NCBI GenBank assembly: GCA_023263735.1
Contig: JALQUQ010000135.1
Location: forward strand, 1-7,148
From: Paracoccaceae bacterium
GTDB taxonomy: Bacteria > Pseudomonadota > Alphaproteobacteria > Rhodobacterales > Rhodobacteraceae
DNA length: 7,148 nt
Direction of reading: 5' to 3'
Shown one piece after another: positions 1 to 6,404 of the stretch. Both the position numbers and the translations under genes were made by a program. Positions within the stretch are counted from its first letter, which is position 1. Every line of letters starts with the position of its first letter. The notes under the pieces are model-generated. The model did no database searches. It was not told the origin of the DNA and was given only the letters and a program-made list of their open reading frames with translations.

Positions 1-326
1 GTTACGGCCGGGCTGGGCTGCGGGTCGGGAATATTCGCGAAATCGGGTTTCGATGGCAGGATCAAATCACCCGATGGCGGCGATATGATCGGGTCAATTG
101 CCGCAACCTGCGCCCAATCCGGGTTGACCGGGGCAGGCGCGACAAAGGCAGAAGCTGTACCCGCACCTGCGGCAACCGTTTCGATCGACGACGTCACAAG
201 ATCGGACTGTTTCGCCTCTGCGGTCTCGACCGTGCGCCCGGCAATCGTTTTCTGGACGAAATGGCCAGCCCCCAAGGCAATTGCACCCGTGGCTACAACA
301 AGCGTCAGTTTGCGTTGCAAGTTCAT
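1..326 (-). CDS. Membrane-anchored hypothetical protein downstream of secA, N-terminal part (partial)
   Basis: The reading frame opens with ATG at 326-324 and runs without a stop to the left edge, giving 108 codons of an incomplete protein. On the minus strand a GGTGGAG ribosome binding site ends about 6 nt before the ATG, which supports this start. The N-terminus is basic (MNLQRK) and is followed by a hydrophobic stretch at about residues 7-25 rich in Ala, Val, Leu and Gly, a probable single membrane anchor or uncleaved signal. The rest is low-complexity, rich in Ala, Pro, Thr and Ser, as in an extended periplasmic linker; no catalytic motif is visible. It lies directly downstream of secA on the same strand, 134 bp away, beyond a terminator-like hairpin. 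I remember proteins of this build beside secA in Rhodobacteraceae, sometimes labelled 'translocase' because of the neighbour, but nothing in the sequence shows a translocase function. The C-terminal domain that might reveal its role lies outside the window. Confidence 0.75.
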   Translation of the reverse strand, partial: MNLQRKLTLVVATGAIALGAGHFVQKTIAGRTVETAEAKQSDLVTSSIETVAAGAGTASAFVAPAPVNPDWAQVAAIDPIISPPSGDLILPSKPDFANIPDPQPSPAV

Positions 327-375
327 GGCAATCTCCACCGCGTTCACAGACGGTGACAGTTGCTCATGAAATCAG

Positions 376-390
376 GGCCAATCCTTGGCC
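376..390 (-). repeat. Small inverted repeat between secA and the downstream gene
   Basis: GGCCAA at 376-381 is repeated inverted as TTGGCC at 385-390 with a 3-nt spacer. It lies in the 134-bp gap between secA and the partial gene, past the secA hairpin. It could be a second weak hairpin in the secA 3' end or a small operator for the downstream gene. It has no U-tract, and I see no convincing promoter beside it. Confidence 0.3.
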
Positions 391-425
391 GTGCCGTGGA
401 ATGTTTCGCCCATCGGCGGCAGAAA

Positions 426-453
426 TGGGGCGCATCTATGGCAATGCGCCCCA
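426..453 (-). terminator. Probable secA intrinsic terminator
   Basis: A 10-bp perfect inverted repeat pairs 426-435 with 444-453 (arm TGGGGCGCAT on the minus strand) around an 8-nt loop. It starts 8 nt past the secA stop codon. Read on the minus strand, the stem is followed by TTTCT, a short and imperfect U-tract, so termination may be partial and some transcription may continue into the gene at 1-326. Confidence 0.6.
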
Positions 454-460
454 AACAGGG

Positions 461-3169
461 TCAGACCAGACGGCCGTGGCAGTGCTTGAACTTCTCACCC
501 GACCCACAGGGGCAGGGGTCATTCCGGCCGGGCTCGCCCCAGGTCGTTGGATCGTTTTCGTCAAAACCAGCCAAGGCTGTCGGGGCTTCTGGTGCGGCAG
601 CCGGTTGCGGGGCCTGAACCTGCGCGCCAGCGGCAGCCGCCCTTTGCTGCGCCAAAAGCTGCTGCATCATGGCCTGCTGTTCTTCGGCGCTCAGCGGGCG
701 AATAAAGCCCAAGCGCTGCGAAACATCCTGCCGCAAGCTATTCAACATCGATTCGAAGATGGTAAAACCTTCGGTCTTGAATTCGCTCAGCGGGTCACGC
801 TGGGCATAGCCCCGGAAGCCCACAACCGACCGCAGATGTTCCAGCCGCAGAATGTGTTCGCGCCACTTTGCGTCAATCGTCTGCAGCAAGACCTGCTTTT
901 CGATGTTGCGCATTGCATCTGCGCCAAAAAGCTCGGTCTTTTCGGCCATTTGCTTGGCCGTGGCCTCTTCGATCCGCTCTTTGACCACATCCTGATCGAC
1001 CCCCTCTTCGGCGGCCCAAGCGGCGATCGGCAAATCGATGTTCAGCTTTTCTTTCAAGGCGGCTGTCAGACCGGCGGAATCCCATGCATCCGGATAGGAT
1101 TTCGGCGGCATATATGTATCGACCAGATCTTCGATGACCTGCACGCGCATGTCTTCGGCAATCTCGGCCACATCTTCAGATTCCATGATCTCCAGACGCT
1201 GGCTAAAGATCGCCTTGCGCTGGTCGTTCATGACGTCGTCGAATTTCAGCAATTGCTTGCGGATGTCAAAGTTGCGCCCCTCGACCTTGGCCTGCGCGCG
1301 TTCCAGCGATTTGTTCACCCATGGGTGGATGATCGCCTCGCCTTCCTTCATGCCAAGACTCGAAAGAACCTTGTCCAGGCGTTCGGACCCAAAGATCCGC
1401 ATCAAGTCATCTTCCAAGGACAGGAAAAAGACCGACCGGCCCGGGTCGCCCTGACGGCCCGAACGGCCGCGCAACTGGTTGTCGATCCGGCGAGATTCGT
1501 GCCGCTCGGTCCCCAGAACGAACAAACCACCGGCGGCCAGAACCTTGGCCTTTTCTTCGGCATGTTCCGCTTCGATCCGGGCGCGCACTTCATCGGGGTG
1601 CAGATGCGGGTCGGCGGCAATCGCCTCCATCACCTTCATTTCCACGTTGCCGCCCAATTGAATGTCGGTCCCGCGGCCTGCCATGTTGGTCGCAATGGTC
1701 ACCGCACCCAAACGGCCTGCTTCGGCCACAATCTTTGCTTCCTGCTCATGGTGACGGGCGTTCAACACATTGTGCTGCACCCCAGCCTTCTTCAGCAGGT
1801 CTGAAAGATATTCCGATTTTTCGATGCTGGTGGTGCCAACAAGGGTCGGCTGGCCCTTTTCATAGGCTTCTTTGATCGACTTGACGACGCCGTCGAACTT
1901 TTCCCGCGTTGTCCGGTAGACTTGGTCATGGTCGTCTTTCCGGGCAACCGGGCGGTTGGTCGGCACTTCGACGACACCCAGTTTGTAGATTTCCATGAAT
2001 TCTTCGGCTTCGGTCGAAGCCGTGCCGGTCATGCCAGCCAGCTTTTCATAGAGACGGAAGTAGTTCTGAAAGGTCACGCTGGCCAAAGTCACGTTTTCCG
2101 GCTGAACCGTCACGTTTTCCTTGGCTTCGATGGCCTGATGCAACCCATCCGAAAGGCGGCGGCCCCGCATCATGCGGCCGGTGAATTCGTCGATCAGCAT
2201 CACCTCGCCATCGCGGACGATATAGTGCTGGTCGCGGTTGAAAAGCTTGTGCGCGCGCAAGGCTTGGTTTGCGTGGTGCACGATTGTTGCGTTTTCGGGG
2301 TCATACAGGTTGTGACCCTCGGGAAGAATGCCCTCTTCGCGCAGCAACTCTTCCAGACGCTCGTTGCCCTCTTCGGTGTAAGTGGCGTTGCGGGCCTTTT
2401 CATCAATCTTGAAGTGCTGTTCTTCCAGACGGGGGATCAAGACGTCCAATTTGCGATACAGGTCGCTGCGGTCTTGGCTGGGCCCCGAGATAATCAGCGG
2501 CGTCCGGGCTTCGTCGATCAGGATCGAGTCAACCTCGTCAACGATGGCAAAGAAATGCCCGCGCTGCGCCATTTCTTCGATCGTGCCCTTCATATTGTCG
2601 CGAAGGTAGTCAAAGCCCAATTCGTTATTGGTGGCGTAGGTGATGTCGCAGCGATACGCGGCGCGTTTCTCTTCGTCTTCTTGATACGGATAAACGACAC
2701 CGGTGGTCAGACCCAAAAGACCGTAGACCTTGCTCATCCATTCCGCGTCGCGCTTGGCAAGGTAGTCGTTCACGGTGACGACATGCACACCCTTGCGCGC
2801 CAATGCGTTCAGATAGGCCGGAAAGGTCGCCATCAGCGTCTTGCCTTCGCCCGTCTTCATTTCGGCGATGTTGCCCTGATGCAGAAAGATCCCGCCTTTC
2901 AGCTGAACATCAAACGCCCGCAGGCCAAGCGCACGTTTGCCAGCCTCGCGGCAATTGGCAAAGGCTTCGGGCAGCAGGCTGTCCAGACTTTCCCCCGCCA
3001 CCGCGCGTTCGGAAAGCAACCGGGTCTTTTCCTTCAACCCGTCGTCGGAGAGCGCGGCAAATTCCGGTTCCAACGCGTTGATCTTTGCAATGATCGGACG
3101 AACCGACTTAACCTTGCGGTCATTCGGGGTACCAAAGACCTTGCGTGCGAGCGAACCGAGACCCAGCAT
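461..3169 (-). CDS. secA: Preprotein translocase ATPase subunit SecA
   Basis: SecA is the motor ATPase that binds preproteins and pushes them through the SecYEG channel of the inner membrane, cycling between cytosol and membrane. The protein is 902 aa, full length for the family. Visible features in order are the Walker A motif MKTGEGKT (about 104-111), the Walker B/DEAD-like [19 protein letters not shown] (about 211-229), GMTGTA at the second nucleotide-binding fold (379-384), [14 protein letters not shown] (about 494-507), [13 protein letters not shown] with the arginine finger region (565-577), the helical scaffold and wing, an Ala/Pro/Gln-rich linker (about 833-865), and a C-terminal zinc motif [13 protein letters not shown] (Cys886, Cys888, Cys897, His898) that binds SecB or phospholipid. 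The ATG at 3169 is preferred because GGAG lies 5 nt upstream and the family begins with MLGLG. The frame stays open 35 codons further upstream, with an alternative ATG at 3250, but without a good ribosome binding site. The gene is divergent from ppiC and has its own promoter at 3286-3314. No lesion is seen. Confidence 0.98.
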   Translation of the reverse strand: MLGLGSLARKVFGTPNDRKVKSVRPIIAKINALEPEFAALSDDGLKEKTRLLSERAVAGESLDSLLPEAFANCREAGKRALGLRAFDVQLKGGIFLHQGNIAEMKTGEGKTLMATFPAYLNALARKGVHVVTVNDYLAKRDAEWMSKVYGLLGLTTGVVYPYQEDEEKRAAYRCDITYATNNELGFDYLRDNMKGTIEEMAQRGHFFAIVDEVDSILIDEARTPLIISGPSQDRSDLYRKLDVLIPRLEEQHFKIDEKARNATYTEEGNERLEELLREEGILPEGHNLYDPENATIVHHANQALRAHKLFNRDQHYIVRDGEVMLIDEFTGRMMRGRRLSDGLHQAIEAKENVTVQPENVTLASVTFQNYFRLYEKLAGMTGTASTEAEEFMEIYKLGVVEVPTNRPVARKDDHDQVYRTTREKFDGVVKSIKEAYEKGQPTLVGTTSIEKSEYLSDLLKKAGVQHNVLNARHHEQEAKIVAEAGRLGAVTIATNMAGRGTDIQLGGNVEMKVMEAIAADPHLHPDEVRARIEAEHAEEKAKVLAAGGLFVLGTERHESRRIDNQLRGRSGRQGDPGRSVFFLSLEDDLMRIFGSERLDKVLSSLGMKEGEAIIHPWVNKSLERAQAKVEGRNFDIRKQLLKFDDVMNDQRKAIFSQRLEIMESEDVAEIAEDMRVQVIEDLVDTYMPPKSYPDAWDSAGLTAALKEKLNIDLPIAAWAAEEGVDQDVVKERIEEATAKQMAEKTELFGADAMRNIEKQVLLQTIDAKWREHILRLEHLRSVVGFRGYAQRDPLSEFKTEGFTIFESMLNSLRQDVSQRLGFIRPLSAEEQQAMMQQLLAQQRAAAAGAQVQAPQPAAAPEAPTALAGFDENDPTTWGEPGRNDPCPCGSGEKFKHCHGRLV

Positions 3170-3215
3170 GTTTTCTCCGTGGGTATTCCTGACAGGATCG
3201 TGTGAGCCAAAGGAC

Positions 3216-3244
3216 TTGCTCGCCGGTGATGGCTTCCATAGAAA
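3216..3244 (+). promoter_or_regulatory. Candidate promoter of ppiC-argJ
   Basis: TTGCTC (3216-3221) and TAGAAA (3239-3244) are separated by 17 nt and point toward ppiC. They match three and four consensus bases, so the site is weak. It would start transcription near 3251, about 100 nt before ppiC, inside the region also transcribed as the secA leader from the other strand. Other weak matches in 3170-3353 cannot be excluded. Confidence 0.3.
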
Positions 3245-3285
3245 GCCCATGACGGTTGGCTGCCCCAGTCGCACGCGACCCCCGC

Positions 3286-3314
3286 GATTTAAGGGACAGG
3301 CCGGCCATAGTCAA
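3286..3314 (-). promoter_or_regulatory. Sigma-70-type promoter of secA
   Basis: On the minus strand the -35 box TTGACT (3314-3309) matches five of six consensus bases. A spacer of exactly 17 nt leads to a weaker -10 box TAAATC (3291-3286). Transcription would begin near 3279 and leave a leader of about 110 nt before the secA ATG. The spacer contains the palindrome GGCCGGCC (3299-3306). No start-site data exist here; this is pattern matching only. Confidence 0.55.
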
Positions 3315-3353
3315 CGTTTCGCGGGGTCACAGCCCATTCAGGAGGGTGTAAGA

Positions 3354-4199
3354 ATGATGAAAACCGCAACAATCATCGCAGGACTTGCCATTTCGACGGC
3401 CCTTGTTGCACCCGCCTTTGCCGAAGAAACGACCGCAGCAACGGTCGTGGCGACGGTGAATGGTACCGATATCACCTTGGGTCACATGATCGCGATCGCC
3501 GAAACCTTGCCGGCCCAATATCAGTCCCTTCCCGATGACGTTCTGTTCAAGGGCATTCTGGACCAATTGGTTCAGCAAACCGCCTTGGAGCAATCCGCAG
3601 GCGAACTGAGCAAACGGGATCTTCTTGCCCTTGAAAACAACCGTCGCGGCTATGTCTCGGGCGTGGCATTGCAGGCCGTGGTCGATGCCGCTGTTACAGA
3701 TGAGGCGCTGAAGGCCGCCTATGATGCCAAATACGCCAATCTGGAACCGCAGACCGAATACAACGCCGCCCATATTCTGGTGGAAACCGAAGAGCAGGCG
3801 AAAGAGCTGAAAGCAAAGATCGAGGCCGGCGAAGATTTCGCCACCTTGGCCAAAGAGAATTCCAAGGACACCGGCTCGGGTGCCGCAGGTGGGGATTTGG
3901 GCTGGTTCGGTCTGGGCATGATGGTCAAGCCGTTCGAAGAAGCCGTCGTTGCAGCCGAAGTGGGCAAAGTCTCCGAACCGGTACAATCACAGTTTGGCTG
4001 GCACATCATTCTGGTCAAGGAAACCCGCCCCAAAGCCGCCCCGACCTTGGACGAAGTGCGCGATCAACTGGCCGCTGAAATCGAAAAAGCAACGGTCGAA
4101 GCGCATCTGAAAGCCATCACCGAAGGCGCAAAGGTCGAACGCCCCGGCGAAGGGCTTGACCCCAAGCTGCTGCGTGATGCTACGCTGCTGGACAAATAA
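3354..4199 (+). CDS. Periplasmic parvulin-type peptidyl-prolyl cis-trans isomerase (PpiC/SurA-like)
   Basis: The 281-aa product catalyses cis-trans isomerisation of Xaa-Pro bonds and probably helps exported proteins fold in the periplasm. A classical signal peptide is visible: MMK, a hydrophobic core at about residues 5-20, and APAFA|EE with likely cleavage after residue 23. An N-terminal SurA-like helical region follows (about 30-110, opening with ATVNGTDI). The parvulin domain spans about 136-223, with catalytic-site histidines His140 (AAHIL) and His217 (FGWHII), the GAAGGDLGWF motif (177-186) and the F194EEAV helix. A charged C-terminal tail ends in LLDK. The start at 3354 is set by GGAGGG (3341-3346) 7 nt upstream and by the signal peptide; the open frame further upstream is only antisense to secA. 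A second ATG follows immediately at 3357. It is divergent from secA and 20 bp upstream of argJ, so it is probably co-transcribed with argJ. The exact subfamily name is uncertain. Confidence 0.93.
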   Translation: MMKTATIIAGLAISTALVAPAFAEETTAATVVATVNGTDITLGHMIAIAETLPAQYQSLPDDVLFKGILDQLVQQTALEQSAGELSKRDLLALENNRRGYVSGVALQAVVDAAVTDEALKAAYDAKYANLEPQTEYNAAHILVETEEQAKELKAKIEAGEDFATLAKENSKDTGSGAAGGDLGWFGLGMMVKPFEEAVVAAEVGKVSEPVQSQFGWHIILVKETRPKAAPTLDEVRDQLAAEIEKATVEAHLKAITEGAKVERPGEGLDPKLLRDATLLDK

Positions 4200-4219
4200 G
4201 GGAACAGGGACATACCGTC

Positions 4220-5599
4220 ATGGGCAAGACCGATTGGAAGGCCGAAGCGAAAGACCTGAAGAAAAAGGTCCGCAAGCTGAAAGAACGGCTCGGTGAGGCT
4301 GCGGCCTCCGTGGTTGACGACGTCACGGAAGCGGCCGAAATGGTGGTGGCCGCCGCCAAACCCGCGAAATTGGTCTCGCCCTTGGCGCCCAAGGATGGGT
4401 TCCCGACCCTGCCATTGATCAAAGGCGTGGAATTCGCCGCCGCCGAGGCGGGGATCAAATACAAGAACCGCAAGGATGGGATGTTGATCCGTCTGGCGCC
4501 CGGAACGTCGATGGCCGGGGCTTTCACCCGGTCAACGACTCGGTCGGGTTGCGTGCGCGACTGTCAGGCCAAGCTGGAGCAAAAGGTTCCCGACGGCGCC
4601 GGGGCAGCGATCATCGTCAACTCGGGCAATTCCAACGCTTTCACCGGCAAGATCGGTGACGAGGCGGTGGCTGCCGTGACCGGCGGCGTTGCTCAGGCAT
4701 TGAACATGCCGGCAAGCCGGGTCTTTTCTTCGTCGACTGGCGTGATTGGTGAACCGCTACCGCATGGAAAGATCACGGATGTCATCCCGACCTTGGTCGC
4801 GAACCTAAGCGAAGATGCGATTGAAATGGCAGCCCATGCCATGATGACCACCGACACTTTCCCCAAAGGCGCGTCGGCCACGATCGAGGGTGAGGGCGGC
4901 CCGATCCATATCGCAGGGATTGCCAAAGGGTCGGGCATGATCGCCCCCGATATGGCGACGATGTTGGTCTATATCTTCACCGACGCCAAAATCTCTCCGA
5001 CCATGCTGCAGCGGATGTTGTCGCGCAACGTGGACGCGACCTTCAACTCGATCACCGTCGACAGCGATACGTCAACCTCTGACACCCTGCTTTTGGCCGC
5101 CACCGGCCAATCGCCCGCCGCCGAAGTCAAAGGCGCGGTTTCCAAGGCATTTGAAAAAGCCTTGGCTGCCGTGATGCAGGATTTGGCGTTGCAAGTCATT
5201 CGCGACGGCGAAGGCGCGACGAAACTGGTCGAGGTCCGTGTCACCGGCGCCGCTTCTGACGCCGATGCGGCAAAGGCGGCCTTTGCCATCGCCAATTCGC
5301 CGCTCGTCAAAACCGCAATTGCGGGCCAAGACCCCAACTGGGGCCGGATCGTGGCCGCTATCGGCAAATCGGGCGCAATCGCCGAACGCGACCTGCTGAC
5401 GATCCACTTCGGCTCGATCCTTGTGGCCAAAGATGGCTGGCGCAATCCGGCCTATCAGGAAGAGGAAGGCGCCGCATATTTCCGTCAGGAAGAGCTTTTG
5501 ATCCGCGTGGATATGGGCCTTGGCAAAGCAAAGCGCAGCGTCTGGACCTGTGACCTGACCAACCGCTATATCGAGATCAACGCCGATTACCGGTCCTGA
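4220..5599 (+). CDS. argJ: Bifunctional glutamate N-acetyltransferase / ornithine acetyltransferase ArgJ
   Basis: ArgJ moves the acetyl group from N-acetylornithine to glutamate, releasing ornithine and recycling the acetyl group in cytosolic arginine synthesis; bifunctional forms can also use acetyl-CoA. The 459-aa precursor self-cleaves into alpha and beta chains. The cut site is visible in GMIAPDMATML, between Ala246 and the nucleophile Thr247. STGVIG (172-177) provides the oxyanion-hole Thr-Gly, MMTTDTFPK (208-216) and the NSGNSNAFTG motif (134-143) line the active site, and the C-terminus NRYIEINADYRS is typical. Residues 1-48 are an extra N-terminal segment: a Lys-rich amphipathic helix (Leu13, Val17, Leu20 and Leu24 in heptad spacing) followed by an Ala/Val-rich stretch; the core starts at KLVSPLAPK. 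The ATG at 4220 has AGGGA 9 nt upstream, and the extension shows the same GC-rich third positions as the core, so it looks translated. ATG at 4340 would remove most of it but lacks a good ribosome binding site. The gene follows ppiC by 20 bp and is followed by a strong hairpin. Confidence 0.96.
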   Translation: MGKTDWKAEAKDLKKKVRKLKERLGEAAASVVDDVTEAAEMVVAAAKPAKLVSPLAPKDGFPTLPLIKGVEFAAAEAGIKYKNRKDGMLIRLAPGTSMAGAFTRSTTRSGCVRDCQAKLEQKVPDGAGAAIIVNSGNSNAFTGKIGDEAVAAVTGGVAQALNMPASRVFSSSTGVIGEPLPHGKITDVIPTLVANLSEDAIEMAAHAMMTTDTFPKGASATIEGEGGPIHIAGIAKGSGMIAPDMATMLVYIFTDAKISPTMLQRMLSRNVDATFNSITVDSDTSTSDTLLLAATGQSPAAEVKGAVSKAFEKALAAVMQDLALQVIRDGEGATKLVEVRVTGAASDADAAKAAFAIANSPLVKTAIAGQDPNWGRIVAAIGKSGAIAERDLLTIHFGSILVAKDGWRNPAYQEEEGAAYFRQEELLIRVDMGLGKAKRSVWTCDLTNRYIEINADYRS

Positions 5600-5609
5600 T
5601 TCAACACGT

Positions 5610-5644
5610 TGGGCGGCTCTGGTCAGACCGGGGCTGCCCGTTTT
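5610..5644 (+). terminator. Probable argJ intrinsic terminator, strand-specific hairpin
   Basis: Bases 5610-5623 pair continuously with 5627-5640 around the 3-nt loop CAG, giving 14 pairs, of which four are G-U (5610/5640, 5615/5635, 5618/5632, 5620/5630). TTTT follows at once (5641-5644). G-U pairs hold only in RNA copied as the plus strand; on the other strand they would be A-C mismatches, so the structure fits a transcript coming from argJ. The T-tract is short and is followed by GCGGGG, then TTTCTTTC. The hairpin ends only 14 nt before the mutT start, so mutT would depend on read-through unless a hidden promoter exists. Confidence 0.65.
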
Positions 5645-5658
5645 GCGGGGTTTCTTTC

Positions 5659-6057
5659 TTGAAAATCATCCTTGTTTCAGCCGTGGCTTTGATTGACCGT
5701 GACGGGCGCGTCTTGCTGGCCCAGCGTCCCGAGGGGAAATCTTTGGCAGGGCTGTGGGAATTTCCCGGCGGCAAGGTTGAGCCCGGGGAGTCGCCCGAAG
5801 TGGCACTGATCCGCGAACTCAAGGAAGAATTGGGCATCGATACGTGGAAAAGCTGTCTTGCCCCACTTACCTTTGCCAGCCACAGTTATGACGATTTTCA
5901 TTTGTTGATGCCGTTGTTTGCCTGCCGCAAATGGGAGGGAATCGTCCAACCCCAAGAAGGGCAAAAACTCGCTTGGGTGGCCGCAAATCGGTTGACCGAT
6001 TACCCTATGCCCCCTGCCGACATCCCCCTGATCCCAATTTTGCGTGATTGGCTGTAA
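5659..6057 (+). CDS. mutT: MutT-family Nudix hydrolase (8-oxo-dGTP diphosphatase)
   Basis: MutT-type enzymes hydrolyse 8-oxo-dGTP to the monophosphate and so keep oxidised guanine out of DNA. The 132-aa protein has a perfect Nudix box at residues 38-60: Gly38, Glu44, Arg52-Glu53, Glu56-Glu57 and Gly59, the metal-binding signature GX5EX7REUXEEXGU. It is preceded by LWEFPGG, as in E. coli MutT. The C-terminal PPADIPLI aligns with the E. coli PPANEPVI segment and has Asp121 where E. coli has the guanine-reading Asn119. The start is a TTG at 5659: no ATG, GTG or other TTG lies in frame between it and the argJ stop, and MKIILVSAVALID is the expected beginning. A modest GGGG (5647-5650) lies 8 nt upstream. 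The rare start codon, weak ribosome binding site and hairpin just upstream suggest low expression. It is 59 bp after argJ on the same strand. Confidence 0.93.
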   Translation: MKIILVSAVALIDRDGRVLLAQRPEGKSLAGLWEFPGGKVEPGESPEVALIRELKEELGIDTWKSCLAPLTFASHSYDDFHLLMPLFACRKWEGIVQPQEGQKLAWVAANRLTDYPMPPADIPLIPILRDWL

Positions 6058-6061
6058 TCTC

Positions 6062-6091
6062 TGGTTGAGCGATCACGAAAGATATCAACCA
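6062..6091 (+). repeat. Inverted repeat downstream of mutT
   Basis: TGGTTGA (6062-6068) and TCAACCA (6085-6091) form a 7-bp inverted repeat with a 16-nt loop, starting 4 nt after the mutT stop. It is followed by AAAAC and only then TTTT (6097-6100). The long loop and displaced T-run make it a poor intrinsic terminator. It could be a weak 3'-end hairpin of the mutT mRNA. Confidence 0.3.
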
Positions 6092-6161
6092 AAAACTTTT
6101 GTGCCATACGCTTCCCTTTGATTCCAGATTATCAAGATTGCCGTTCAAATGAGGGCGATCC

Positions 6162-6305
6162 ATGCTGCGAACAGTTGCTGTTTCAAGTTGTATTTCAGTG
6201 CAGGGCCTGTTCGTTCGGGCCCTCTCGGATGGTAAAATCGTGGTCCAGGTTGACGATAAAACCTACGTTGGACTCCCGGTTGAACCGATGCGCCGTGCGT
6301 CCTGA
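6162..6305 (+). CDS. Small hypothetical protein, 47 aa
   Basis: ATG at 6162 opens a 47-codon frame ending at TGA (6303-6305). It is preceded by GAGGG (6151-6155) with an ideal 6-nt spacer, one of the best ribosome binding sites in the window. The product starts MLRTVAVSSC and continues with alternating hydrophobic residues: VQGLFVRAL, then DGKIVVQV, then KTYVGLPV. This pattern predicts three or four short beta strands, as in a small beta-barrel or SH3-like fold. There is no signal peptide, membrane segment or known catalytic motif; the single Cys10 lies in SSC. I have a vague memory of similar short VQG-x-x-VR-x-L-x-DG proteins in Rhodobacteraceae but cannot confirm it. It lies 104 bp after mutT and 51 bp before the shared terminator. 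Third-position GC is lower than in its neighbours. The function is unknown; the ORF call rests on the ribosome binding site and strand pattern. Confidence 0.6.
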   Translation: MLRTVAVSSCISVQGLFVRALSDGKIVVQVDDKTYVGLPVEPMRRAS

Positions 6306-6356
6306 CGGACAGGCGCTTTTGCGACCCGCGTGCTGAAATAGAAATCCTAGGAAATG

Positions 6357-6388
6357 AAAAAGGCCGCTGTTTTCACAGCGGCCTTTTT
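6357..6388. terminator. Bidirectional intrinsic terminator between the small ORF and infB
   Basis: A perfect 14-bp inverted repeat pairs 6357-6370 (AAAAAGGCCGCTGT) with 6375-6388 around the 4-nt loop TTTC. The GC-rich core of 9 bp is flanked by A5 on one side and T5 on the other, so it can end transcription from both directions: the mutT/small-ORF transcript on the plus strand and the infB transcript on the minus strand. It ends 16 nt beyond the infB stop codon. Confidence 0.93.
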
Positions 6389-6404
6389 GTTCTGAACCCT
6401 TGGG

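Noticed and set aside
281..1804. A 507-codon open frame on the plus strand
   Set aside because: It is wholly antisense to secA, has no ribosome binding site, and encodes His/Leu/Phe-rich sequence typical of the reverse strand of a GC-biased gene.
1922..3205. A 427-codon open frame on the plus strand
   Set aside because: It is also a shadow of secA: no ribosome binding site, no recognisable domain, and secA is intact on the other strand.
3170..3274. A longer SecA starting up to 35 codons upstream
   Set aside because: GGAG sits correctly before the ATG at 3169 and SecA proteins begin with MLGLG; the extra residues resemble no SecA N-terminus.
2937..3353. A 139-codon upstream extension of ppiC
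   Set aside because: The stretch is antisense to the secA 5' end. The true start at 3354 has GGAGGG and begins a clear signal peptide.
3327..3986. A 219-codon minus-strand frame opposite ppiC
   Set aside because: It is antisense to a confidently identified gene, with Cys/Gly/Phe/His-rich shadow composition and no ribosome binding site.
6118..6336. A 72-codon frame from a TTG, overlapping the small ORF
   Set aside because: It has no ribosome binding site and is cysteine-rich without pattern; the ATG frame at 6162 with GAGGG is the better coding candidate.
6345..6352. The palindrome TCCTAGGA as a possible operator
   Set aside because: It is a single 8-bp palindrome just before the terminator, with no promoter nearby or repeated copy; chance is sufficient.
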